Shown: positions 8,081-14,813, numbered from the stretch's first letter. The stretch is 17,352 nt of DNA from Acidithiobacillus sp. (GCA_027445725.1 DAIAVG010000010.1:1-17352), one strand, 5' to 3'. Made by a program: numbers and translations. The notes: generated by a model not told the origin, from the letters alone.

Positions 8081-8958
8081 CAGTCGTTATGCGCATGCAT
8101 GAACGTCATGCCCGGTAAGCCATGCCAATAGCCGTTACAAACAGGTGAGCGCAGCATCCCCTCGGAAATAGATGTCCCATCTACAGCTGCATGAAATGTT
8201 TTCACAATGGTGTCTGTATCTTTTAGCTGTGGAGATATACGCACTATATCTATGCCCATATCCAACATTGCGCCAGTCTCATATAACAGATTGCATGGAA
8301 TGCCTGATTGAAGCTGGATGCCATTCATGGTGAATAGGCGTTCATGCTCTTGGGTAAAAAGTGGCCGCCCTTCCGGATCTCGTATGCAGCGTTGTTCACA
8401 CTCGTCCTTGCCGACATTATCCGCACGGGCGGTGAAGCAGCGCGCCGAAAACGATAGCGGTAAGTATCCATATGCGAACACTTCGGTTTCCATGGCCTCC
8501 GGCCGCGTGTTTTGTAACGTGCCGATGGTCGTGGCGGGTAGCTCCACCGGAGGAACCCATCGAGTTGCCCCAAGCTCGGCTAATAGCGATAATGTTTCGC
8601 TATTATAACAGTTTATATGCGGCCCAGCGACAAATGGAACCCGCCCCGCCAGTAAATGAACCGCAGACATGTCATTGGCTTCGACAATGTAATTGGCATT
8701 TGCGCAAATCTTCTCTAATTGTAGTAGATCCGAGTTGGCTTCTAGGAGTGCTAACGTGGAAAGCACGACCTCCTTACCAGCGTCGGTTAGTCGCGCAGCA
8801 ATGTCGAGCCAGTCGGCTCTACGTAGGGCGCGTCGCTTTGCGCACACGGTTTCTCCTAAATAAACAATGTCTACGGGCCAGTGTTCTGCGGACCGATAAA
8901 ATTGCTCTATGTCTTCCTTTGACCAGTAGTAGTGAATTGGGCCTAATGAGATTTTCAT
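8080..8958 (-). CDS. ubiV: Oxygen-independent ubiquinone hydroxylation protein UbiV (U32 family)
   Basis: UbiV works with UbiU as a [4Fe-4S] heterodimer that hydroxylates the ubiquinone ring without oxygen. The 292-residue product has cysteines C39, C174, C187 and C191. C39 is at the same position as in E. coli UbiV, and the 13- and 4-residue spacings match its C180, C193 and C197 cluster ligands. The start MKISLGPIHYYW is typical. The ATG at 8958 has no ribosome site of its own; it follows the structured RNA at 8964-9038 by five bases. The next gene overlaps its stop by one base. UbiV is separated from ubiU by 198 bases and so probably has its own promoter. Confidence 0.93.
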   Translation of the reverse strand: MKISLGPIHYYWSKEDIEQFYRSAEHWPVDIVYLGETVCAKRRALRRADWLDIAARLTDAGKEVVLSTLALLEANSDLLQLEKICANANYIVEANDMSAVHLLAGRVPFVAGPHINCYNSETLSLLAELGATRWVPPVELPATTIGTLQNTRPEAMETEVFAYGYLPLSFSARCFTARADNVGKDECEQRCIRDPEGRPLFTQEHERLFTMNGIQLQSGIPCNLLYETGAMLDMGIDIVRISPQLKDTDTIVKTFHAAVDGTSISEGMLRSPVCNGYWHGLPGMTFMHAHND

Positions 8959-9026
8959 CTATTTGCTCGGGAAGCCCTGGCCTTTATACCGGGGAGGGAT
9001 AGCGTGGCCTGTGTTGCAAGCCCCAT
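8955..9026 (-). CDS. Possible leader peptide overlapping ubiV
   Basis: On the minus strand, ATG at 9026 follows GGAG (9038-9035) by 8 bases. It opens a 23-codon frame starting MGLATQATLSLPG whose TGA (8957-8955) overlaps the ubiV ATG as ATGA. Such a junction would couple translation. The peptide is not clearly conserved in the ubiT or nrdD leaders. Confidence 0.3.
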   Translation of the reverse strand: MGLATQATLSLPGIKARASRANR

Positions 9027-9038
9027 TCCCGCATCTCC
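8964..9038 (-). ncRNA. Structured leader RNA of ubiV, copy 2 of a three-copy motif
   Basis: Read on the minus strand this copy has GGAGA (9038-9034), GGGAA (9030-9026) and CGCTATCCC (9004-8996). P1 pairs 9031-9026 with 8973-8968 (six pairs). P2 is GGCTTG with CAGGCC (9022-9017 with 9011-9006, five-base loop). P3 pairs 8994-8989 with 8980-8975 with one C-A mismatch. P2 differs in sequence from the nrdD and ubiT copies yet still pairs, which is covariation support. The motif ends about five bases before the ubiV ATG. It closely resembles the nrdD copy at the 5' side: both read GCGGGAATGGGGC. Confidence 0.6.
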
Positions 9039-9156
9039 TTTTGACAATGCTATCTTGTTGAATGAATGTCTATAGCCATCGGATCGCTGAATCAGTATGC
9101 AAAAGTCATAGGCTATCGCTAAATCACAGCATGGGCCGTCTGTATAATACCGGGAG

Positions 9157-10167
9157 TTAATGCCAAGGTCTGTGATATGCCCCGAGAGTATGGGACTGTC
9201 CCTCAGAAAGGCGATCCAGGGCGGAGGTCCATTGGGTTTTTACGGAATATCGCTCAGGATTCGAAGCGCAAAGATCTATGGCCTCGCGCAAGACGCGCGC
9301 GACAGAGGCGACATAGGCCGGACTTCGCTGGCGCCCCTCCACCTTGATGGCGGCTACACCATGCCGGAATAAATCTGGCAGGATATCCAAGACATTTAGG
9401 CTGGTAGGTTCCTCAATGGCGTAATACGGTTGCGCGTTGGTATAGTAGCGGCCCTTGCACAAGGTAGGGTACCCGGCCGCTTCATTAAGGCCATGGCGAT
9501 CAATCAATACGCCATTGAGGCGAGACTGGCGGCCCAGGGGGGTCTCCTCCCATCGTACCGACTCGGCTGGTGAGCAAACCCCGCTGGCATTGGGGGACCG
9601 GCCCGTAATGTAGGATGACAAAGCGCAACGACCTTCTACCATGACGCATAGACTTCCATAACCGAATACTTCGATTTCTACTGGGCTGTTGGTTATGGTA
9701 TGCCAAAGCTGTTCTAAGGAGAGAACTCTTGGGAGAACGGCTCTTTGAATGCCAAATCGCTGGTGGTAGAACGCCAGGGCCTGATGGGTGGTGGCAGACG
9801 CCTGCACGGAAAGATGTAAACGCAGATTGGGGTGGTGACTTGCAGCATAACGCAGCAATCCAGGGTCCGCCATGATCACGGCATCTATCCCAAGCACCGC
9901 AGCGCGATCCACTGCGGTGGTCCAGGCAGACCAGTTGTGTGCCTGTGGATAGGTGTTGATGGCGAGAAGGACTTTTTTTCCAGCGCGATGCGCATACTCG
10001 ACACCGCGTGCGGTATCATCTGGACCAAAATTAAGCCCAGGAAAATTGCGGGCGTTAGTGTCGTCGCGGAAGCCCATATATACAGCATCTGCGCCATTAT
10101 CAATGGCGGCTTTCAAGGCCGGCAATCCGCCTGCGGGGCAAACCAACTCCGGTTTACGGTCATTCAT
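9157..10167 (-). CDS. ubiU: Oxygen-independent ubiquinone hydroxylation protein UbiU (U32 family)
   Basis: UbiU is the partner of UbiV in oxygen-independent ring hydroxylation. The 336-residue product starts MNDRKPELVCPAGGLPALKA, the U32 peptidase-family N-terminus. It carries C174, C181, C198 and C237, whose spacings (7, 17, 39) equal those of the E. coli UbiU cluster ligands C169, C176, C193 and C232. ATG at 10167 is preceded by AAAGGA; the frame extends to 10209, but the added residues are not UbiU-like. The ATG shares its A with the TAA of a 60-residue ORF (TAATG), suggesting coupled translation. It follows ubiT on the same strand. Confidence 0.94.
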   Translation of the reverse strand: MNDRKPELVCPAGGLPALKAAIDNGADAVYMGFRDDTNARNFPGLNFGPDDTARGVEYAHRAGKKVLLAINTYPQAHNWSAWTTAVDRAAVLGIDAVIMADPGLLRYAASHHPNLRLHLSVQASATTHQALAFYHQRFGIQRAVLPRVLSLEQLWHTITNSPVEIEVFGYGSLCVMVEGRCALSSYITGRSPNASGVCSPAESVRWEETPLGRQSRLNGVLIDRHGLNEAAGYPTLCKGRYYTNAQPYYAIEEPTSLNVLDILPDLFRHGVAAIKVEGRQRSPAYVASVARVLREAIDLCASNPERYSVKTQWTSALDRLSEGQSHTLGAYHRPWH

Positions 10168-10349
10168 TATGATGTCCTTTCTATTAAACCGTTCCATTTT
10201 CCAGAACACCAGTTCGGTGCGAGCAACAAGTGTACCGGAGCGGTGCCGGTTAGTCTGTGGAATATAATATCGCAGGGCGTTATTTCTAAAACATTACAGC
10301 CCGTTTCTATGTACTCATTTATAGTCAATGGTGAGGCCGTCAAATCCAT
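10167..10349 (-). CDS. 60-residue ORF resembling the C-terminus of YhcC-type radical SAM proteins
   Basis: Between ubiT and ubiU a 60-codon frame starts at ATG 10349 and ends with a TAA that overlaps the ubiU ATG. The product includes ITPCDIIFHRLTGTAP and LLLAPNWCSGKWNGLIER. From memory this resembles the C-terminal tail of the TIGR01212/YhcC radical SAM family, which has a pattern like IHRLTGDAPxxLLLAPxWCxxK. No radical SAM core is encoded: an in-frame TAA lies right before the ATG. There is no clear ribosome site. It is either a remnant of a lost gene or a retained small protein coupled to ubiU. Function is unknown. Confidence 0.4.
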   Translation of the reverse strand: MDLTASPLTINEYIETGCNVLEITPCDIIFHRLTGTAPVHLLLAPNWCSGKWNGLIERTS

Positions 10350-10368
10350 TTAAGGTATATACAGGCAC

Positions 10369-10905
10369 TCAGGGCTGAAGAGCGCGATCAAGTACGTCAT
10401 GCAAGCGCCTGTCGGCGTGCGTTTTGCGGATAGCACGATCTATGGTTTGCCTTATTCGGGGACCCAATGGGGCTGGTAGACCGTTGATCGGGGCGAGCCA
10501 ATCCAAGTCTATCGAATCCAAAATATTCTTAAGATGCAGTCCGATGGATGTTTCTCCCTCCAACACCAGGCGGCGGGCGAAGAAAAGGGTGTCCGGATCT
10601 TCGAGGCGTAGTGCGAGTCGGCAAAAATCCTTGGCGGTCCCTGCAATGCGCAAGTCGACCGGTCCAGCGAGGGCCGGAGCAAGCCTTCCCCGCCTTATTG
10701 TAAAGCGGAATGATTTTCCGAGGTCGGACACCTCGACCACAATGCGCCGCCCCTCTATCTGGTAGAGATCTGGTTGATGCTTCGCCAGAACCCAATTGGC
10801 CGTGCCCACGAAGAGGGCGGTGAGCACCGGATCCATCAAAATTGTTGTTGTGGCGATAAATGGACGTGCTAGTGCGCGCCCTTGATGCATGAATTTTGTC
10901 GTCAT
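10369..10905 (-). CDS. ubiT: Ubiquinone biosynthesis accessory factor UbiT (SCP2 domain)
   Basis: UbiT is the SCP2-type lipid-binding accessory protein needed for anaerobic ubiquinone synthesis, replacing UbiJ. The 178-residue product (E. coli UbiT is about 174) has the conserved EDPDTLFFARRLVLEGETSI segment followed by GLHLKNILDSID, the hallmark of the UbiT/UbiJ SCP2 fold. I chose ATG at 10905, which directly follows the structured RNA. The frame is open to a TTG at 10956, but that 17-residue extension is made of the RNA motif itself. There is no ribosome site between the motif and ATG. The gene heads a run ubiT - small ORF - ubiU, all on one strand. Confidence 0.92.
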   Translation of the reverse strand: MTTKFMHQGRALARPFIATTTILMDPVLTALFVGTANWVLAKHQPDLYQIEGRRIVVEVSDLGKSFRFTIRRGRLAPALAGPVDLRIAGTAKDFCRLALRLEDPDTLFFARRLVLEGETSIGLHLKNILDSIDLDWLAPINGLPAPLGPRIRQTIDRAIRKTHADRRLHDVLDRALQP

Positions 10906-10979
10906 TGGTTTTTGCGGGGGCCCCGGCATTTCTGTCGGGGAGGAATAGCGTGGCAAGCGTAAGGTTGCCTTTTCCCCAT
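10902..10979 (-). CDS. Possible leader peptide overlapping ubiT
   Basis: On the minus strand, ATG at 10979 opens a 25-codon frame starting MGKRQPYACHAIPPR. Its TGA (10904-10902) overlaps the ubiT ATG as ATGA, the same junction as at ubiV. The GGAG before it is only two bases away, which is too close for good initiation, so support is weaker than for the ubiV one. Confidence 0.2.
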   Translation of the reverse strand: MGKRQPYACHAIPPRQKCRGPRKNQ

Positions 10980-10985
10980 CTCTCC
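10915..10985 (-). ncRNA. Structured leader RNA of ubiT, copy 3 of a three-copy motif
   Basis: Read on the minus strand this copy has GGAGA (10985-10981), GGGAA (10976-10972) and CGCTATTCC (10950-10942). P1 is the weakest of the three copies (GGGG 10977-10974 with CCCC near 10920-10916). P2 is GGCAA with TTGCC (10969-10965 with 10956-10952, 8-base loop). P3 is CCCCG with CGGGG (10940-10936 with 10925-10921), with inner CA/TG pairs and a GAAA loop. Helix positions match the nrdD and ubiV copies while the paired bases differ. The motif ends about nine bases before the ubiT ATG. Confidence 0.6.
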
Positions 10986-11028
10986 TTTTCGTCAGTTGTC
11001 GCGTGCAATGGAATGCTCAACCGCCTTG

Positions 11029-11057
11029 TTGACATTCCGTTGAAAAAGCATTATTCA
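11029..11057 (+). promoter_or_regulatory. Possible promoter for the flavin oxidoreductase gene
   Basis: A perfect -35 TTGACA (11029-11034) is followed after 17 bases by TATTCA (11052-11057), a poor -10. It lies about 80 bases before the start at 11135 and would be divergent from ubiT. Only the -35 is convincing. Confidence 0.3.
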
Positions 11058-11134
11058 TATACCATATCAGACAATAAACGGATGTGGAAGTACTTTTATT
11101 ATGCGTCCGGCGCGACGCAAACGAGGTGGTTGAC

Positions 11135-12316
11135 ATGGATTTCCCATACTTAAAGATCAAAGGACGGTCCCTGCTCCCCGTGATACAGGGGGGTATGGGT
11201 ATTGGTGTTTCAGCACACAGTTTAGCCGGGGCTGTGGCGGCTGAAGGGGCCATCGGAACGATTGCAAGCGTGGAGTTACGCCGTTTGCACGAGGACTTGA
11301 TGCGGCACTTGCGGCGCCTGAGAGATCCTGAAGCCTCGGCCAGGGCGAACCTGGTCGCCTTAGATCGCGAGATTCAGGAGGCACGCCGGATCGCGGGAAG
11401 GGAGGGGTTTATCGCAGTCAATGTCATGCATGCCATTTCCGGCTATCGAGAGCATGTGCTGCAAGCTATCAAGAGTGGGGTTAATGCGGTGATCGTGGGC
11501 GCGGGTCTGCCCATGGACTTGCCCACGCTGGCCGCGGAGTTCCCCAAGGTCGCGCTGATCCCGATCCTTTCTGAAGCTCGCGGCGTTCAGGTGGTTCTGC
11601 GCCGTTGGATGCGCCAGAAACGTCTTCCAGACGCTATTGTTATCGAGAATCCCCAATTTGCGGGCGGGCACTTGGGAGCCACCAGGTTGGAGGATGTTTC
11701 AGATCCCAAGTATGGTTTTGCAAATGTCCTGCCCGCGATCCGCAGACTGTTTGAAGAAATGGGTCTGAAACCTGACCAGATCCCGCTCGTTGCTGCTGGA
11801 GGGATATCTTCCTTTCAGAAAATACGGGAGATATTTTCTCTCGGCGGGAGCGGGGTTCAGTTGGGTACGCCATTCGCTGTAACCACCGAGGGCGATGCGC
11901 ACATCAATTTTAAGCGTGTCCTCGCCGATGCGACGCCTAAAGACCTGGTGACATTTATGAGTTCGGCAGGTCTGCCCGCGCGCGCAGTGCTTACTCCCTG
12001 GTTGCGCCGTTACTTGGGGCGTGAGGAAAAGCTGCGCGCCTGTGCAAGTCAGGATCGTTCTCAATGCCCCAGTCAGACGGAGTGCTTGGTGCATTGCGGG
12101 TTCAAGGATGGCAGTTCATCTTCAGGACAATTCTGCATAGAGGCCCAATTGGCGGCTGCGCAACGCGGTGATGTGCAGCATGGGCTATTCTTTCGAGGCG
12201 CCGGACAGCTACCCTTCGGCCAACAAATTAGAAGTGTTCGCGATCTTTTTGCGACGCTGCTATATGATGTCGCATGGACAACGAGAGAGGAGTGTATGCC
12301 AGAGATGGCAGTATGA
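11135..12316 (+). CDS. NAD(P)H-dependent flavin oxidoreductase, nitronate monooxygenase family, with Cys-rich tail
   Basis: The 393-residue product is an FMN-binding TIM-barrel enzyme of the nitronate monooxygenase / 2-nitropropane dioxygenase family (also YrpB or FabK-like). Signs are VIQGGMGIGVSAHSLAGAVA near the N-terminus, IVIENPQFAGGHLG in the middle and the FMN-phosphate segment VAAGGISSFQKI...GGSGVQLGTPF. The C-terminus adds cysteines C303, C311, C317, C321 and C334 before RGAGQLPFG, a pattern that could bind an Fe-S cluster. I chose ATG at 11135, preceded by GAGG; the frame is open to 11084. It is divergent from ubiT and lacks the leader RNA. The substrate is unknown; supplying electrons to anaerobic ubiquinone synthesis is a speculation from position. 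Confidence 0.85.
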   Translation: MDFPYLKIKGRSLLPVIQGGMGIGVSAHSLAGAVAAEGAIGTIASVELRRLHEDLMRHLRRLRDPEASARANLVALDREIQEARRIAGREGFIAVNVMHAISGYREHVLQAIKSGVNAVIVGAGLPMDLPTLAAEFPKVALIPILSEARGVQVVLRRWMRQKRLPDAIVIENPQFAGGHLGATRLEDVSDPKYGFANVLPAIRRLFEEMGLKPDQIPLVAAGGISSFQKIREIFSLGGSGVQLGTPFAVTTEGDAHINFKRVLADATPKDLVTFMSSAGLPARAVLTPWLRRYLGREEKLRACASQDRSQCPSQTECLVHCGFKDGSSSSGQFCIEAQLAAAQRGDVQHGLFFRGAGQLPFGQQIRSVRDLFATLLYDVAWTTREECMPEMAV

Positions 12317-12570
12317 CTTAACCGTCACGTCAAAAGCGGCATTACCTGATGACTACAACGGTATTTTTTTGTGAAAACGTATCAGTTAATCATGATGTTA
12401 CTGAACGCTAAAACGCTGGTGACTTGGCATAGAGTTTGCAGTATTTTTTGGTGTAGACGAACGGACTTCTGGCGGAGTGAGCAGTCCGCGTATGATTGAC
12501 GAAGTGGCAACAAGGGCGGGTATGGGTTTTCCGCCAGGAACGGAAGAGATATTAAAAAGGGAGATCAAAC
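12317..12570. other. Intergenic region before the cytochrome-porin gene
   Basis: No gene is supported here. A weak terminator-like element, TACC at 12344-12347 pairing with GGTA and followed by seven T residues at about 12363-12369, may end the upstream transcript, but the stem is only four pairs. A sigma-54-type promoter follows at 12425-12440. Confidence 0.4.
12425..12440 (+). promoter_or_regulatory. Sigma-54-type -24/-12 promoter
   Basis: TGGCAT (12425-12430), five bases, then TTGCA (12436-12440) fits the RpoN consensus TGGCAC-N5-TTGC(A/T) with one mismatch and exact spacing of the GG and GC pairs. Transcription would start near 12451, about 120 bases before the cytochrome-porin start codon. 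It would need an activator protein binding upstream; no such gene is in the window. Confidence 0.5.
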
Positions 12571-13995
12571 ATGGAAATAAAGTTGCAGTGGAAAAACAAG
12601 GCCCGTTGGGCTACATGCGCTACGCTCATGGTTGGGGCGGCGGCATTCTCCGGCAATGCACTCGCGTTGCCGACGTTCGCTCGTCAGACCGGATGGTCTT
12701 GCGCAACCTGTCATACATCCTATCCGCAGCTCACCCCGATGGGTCGCATGTTCAAGTTGCTGGGCTACACCACCAACAATGTGCAGCGGCAGCAGAAACT
12801 GGAGGCGAAGTTTGGGAAGAGCACCGCGCTGCTGCTGATGCGCGTATCGCAGTTTTCGGTATTTGCGCAAGCGAGCTATGCGAATGTGGCTGGCGGTCAG
12901 GAAGCATTTAATGGGGCAGGCGTCTCTAACCCGCCGGGCAACCAGAATGACATTCAATTTCCGCAGCAGGTGAGTTTGTTCTATGCGGGTGAAATTACCC
13001 CGCATATCGGTGCATTCATGCATCTGACCTATAGTGGTCGGGGTGGCTTTGGCATGGACGACAGCGACTTCCGTTGGGCGCATCCATGGAGTTTTGGCCC
13101 CGATCAACTGCTGATTACCGGCGTCGAAGTGAATAATACGCCGACCGAGCCTGATATCTACAACACGGTGCCCGATTGGTCCGCGCCGTTCTCAAGTTCC
13201 AAATATAGTGCTATTCGGCAGATTCCCACCACCTTCATCGAAGGAGCGCATGGCGCCGGTTATCCTCTTGTGGGTGTCGGTACTTATGAGGCCTATATCT
13301 TCGGGCCGAACAAGGCCAACTGGCTTTACTTCGAGGCCGACGGGTACACCAACGCCGATGGCATTGGTGTGCAGGCGAATTCTGGGGGGGCATTCGGATA
13401 TGCCAATGATGGCAGAATGCAGGGCGTCGCTCCCTATGTTCGCTTGGCCTATCAGCGCGACTGGGGTAACTGGAACTGGGAAGTCGGCACCTATGGCATG
13501 TGGAGTCACCTGTATGATAGTCCCAACACCAAAGGCGGTCCCGTAGACAGTTTCGATGACTATGACCTGGATAGCCAACTGCAATGGCTGGATACCGCGG
13601 ACAACAGCAACGTCACGTTGCACGCGGATTGGATACACGAGGATCAGACCTTTGGTCCAGGCAACACCATCTCAACCACGACAACAGGAAAGCTTAACTC
13701 GCTCAATATAAATGGCGCTTATTGGTTCCATGATCATTATGGCGTATCCGGCGGGTATCTGGACACCTGGGGTTCGGCCAACCCTGGTCTCTGGGGAACG
13801 AGCTATTCTTTGAACGGATCTCCGGATACCAATGGGGAATGGATTGAGGCGTCTTATTTGCCGTGGTGGAACACGCGATTCTCCCTGCGCTATACGCTCT
13901 ACAACAAATTCCGCGGCTTGACCAATGGTGCTGTAGGCCCTGAAAAAGCGTCAGCTTACAATACGCTTGAGCTGCTGACCTGGATATCATTTTAA
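12571..13995 (+). CDS. Cyc2-like monohaem outer-membrane cytochrome c-porin
   Basis: The 474-residue product has a signal peptide (cleavage likely after A32, NALA), one haem c site C44-A-T-C47-H48 in the segment RQTGWSCATCHTSYPQLTPM, then GRMFKLLGY. About 400 residues rich in aromatic and alternating polar/non-polar stretches follow, ending in phenylalanine, as in outer-membrane beta-barrels. Length and layout match the Cyc2 family of fused cytochrome-porins, whose founding member in A. ferrooxidans takes electrons from Fe(II) at the cell surface. AAGGGAG precedes ATG 12571. Next, 14 bases downstream, is a cytochrome c4, suggesting an outer-membrane-to-periplasm relay. Whether it oxidises iron or another donor cannot be told from sequence. 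Confidence 0.75.
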   Translation: MEIKLQWKNKARWATCATLMVGAAAFSGNALALPTFARQTGWSCATCHTSYPQLTPMGRMFKLLGYTTNNVQRQQKLEAKFGKSTALLLMRVSQFSVFAQASYANVAGGQEAFNGAGVSNPPGNQNDIQFPQQVSLFYAGEITPHIGAFMHLTYSGRGGFGMDDSDFRWAHPWSFGPDQLLITGVEVNNTPTEPDIYNTVPDWSAPFSSSKYSAIRQIPTTFIEGAHGAGYPLVGVGTYEAYIFGPNKANWLYFEADGYTNADGIGVQANSGGAFGYANDGRMQGVAPYVRLAYQRDWGNWNWEVGTYGMWSHLYDSPNTKGGPVDSFDDYDLDSQLQWLDTADNSNVTLHADWIHEDQTFGPGNTISTTTTGKLNSLNINGAYWFHDHYGVSGGYLDTWGSANPGLWGTSYSLNGSPDTNGEWIEASYLPWWNTRFSLRYTLYNKFRGLTNGAVGPEKASAYNTLELLTWISF

Positions 13996-14009
13996 GGAGG
14001 GGGTGGGCT

Positions 14010-14651
14010 ATGTGTCCTGTATTATCATTGAACAATTTGGCTCTTTCCAAAAAGAAGGGCGTTATCTGCAGTACCGTCGTAGCGCTGGCGTTATTGGGTT
14101 CGGGTCCGGCCCTGGCGCAGGCACCCCAATCGGTCCAACAGTCGTGCATGGTCTGCCACGGGCAGACCGGAGAGAACACCATCTATCCGATTGTTCCTCG
14201 ACTTAACGGTCAGCAGGTGCAATATCTCGCATGGCAGCTTCAGCAGTTCAAGAAGCATACGCGTGCGGATCAGAATGCGCAGATTTACATGTGGCCTGTC
14301 GCGCAAGCCTTGGATCAGCAGGATATACAGTCGCTTGCGAAGTATTATGCGGCGCAGTCGCCCATGCACAGCGCGTCCTCGCCGCGCCCGGGCGTCTCTG
14401 CGGGCAAACAGATATTCCTGCAGGGCATTGCTTCACAGGGTATCCCGGCGTGCATGGCTTGCCACGCGGTGAACGCGACAGGTCGAGGGACATTCCCGCG
14501 ATTGGCGGGGCAGCGATATGGATACATGGTTCAGCAACTGAAATATTTGCATGACGGAAGTAGGGTGAATCCCATTATGCAGCCTATAGCAGAGAAGCTG
14601 ACGATCCAGCAAATGCAGGATGTGGCAGCATATCTGTCCGGCTTGCATTGA
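14010..14651 (+). CDS. Dihaem cytochrome c4
   Basis: The 213-residue product is a periplasmic electron carrier with a signal peptide (n-region KKK, hydrophobic STVVALALLG, cleavage after ALA, about residue 36). It has two haem c sites, C46-MV-C49-H50 and C148-MA-C151-H152. M94 (YMWPVAQAL) and M190 (NPIMQPIAEKL) are the likely axial methionines. The duplicated halves and the repeated RLxGQxxxY...QL pattern are typical of c4. A strong AAGGAGG precedes ATG 14010, only 14 bases from the cytochrome-porin stop, so the two are probably co-transcribed. It differs from the second c4 at 14935 in lacking the long Ala/Thr/Ser linker. Confidence 0.9.
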   Translation: MCPVLSLNNLALSKKKGVICSTVVALALLGSGPALAQAPQSVQQSCMVCHGQTGENTIYPIVPRLNGQQVQYLAWQLQQFKKHTRADQNAQIYMWPVAQALDQQDIQSLAKYYAAQSPMHSASSPRPGVSAGKQIFLQGIASQGIPACMACHAVNATGRGTFPRLAGQRYGYMVQQLKYLHDGSRVNPIMQPIAEKLTIQQMQDVAAYLSGLH

Positions 14652-14668
14652 CGGAAGGGGGACTTTAT

Positions 14669-14715
14669 CGCGGTTGCGACTTTATCGCATTTAGTGGATG
14701 CTGCTCGCAATCGCG
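14669..14715 (+). terminator. Inverted repeat after the first cytochrome c4 gene
   Basis: CGCGGTTGCGA (14669-14679) can pair with TCGCAATCGCG (14705-14715), 11 pairs including one G-T, around a 25-base loop. The region also holds an 11-base direct repeat GACTTTATCGC at 14661-14671 and 14678-14688. No strong T-run follows, so it may be a Rho-type end, a processing site or an operator rather than a classical terminator. Confidence 0.35.
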
Positions 14716-14813
14716 GCTTTAAAAGGAGTTGTAGCGTTAAATTCTTGCGGTCAAATAAGGCGTATCTATGGACTCGCAAGAAACGTGAATGGTGTATCGG
14801 CAGGTAATATCTA

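Noticed and set aside
10915..10956. A longer UbiT starting at TTG 10956.
   Set aside because: The extra 17 residues are encoded by the conserved RNA motif and have no counterpart in UbiT proteins.
8959..11134. FNR/ANR binding sites (TTGAT-N4-ATCAA) before the anaerobic genes.
   Set aside because: Only single half-sites were found in the ubiV and ubiT upstream regions; no full palindrome could be supported.
12477..12911. 144-codon plus-strand frame before and over the start of the cytochrome-porin gene.
   Set aside because: It overlaps the well-supported signal peptide and haem site of the real gene in another frame.
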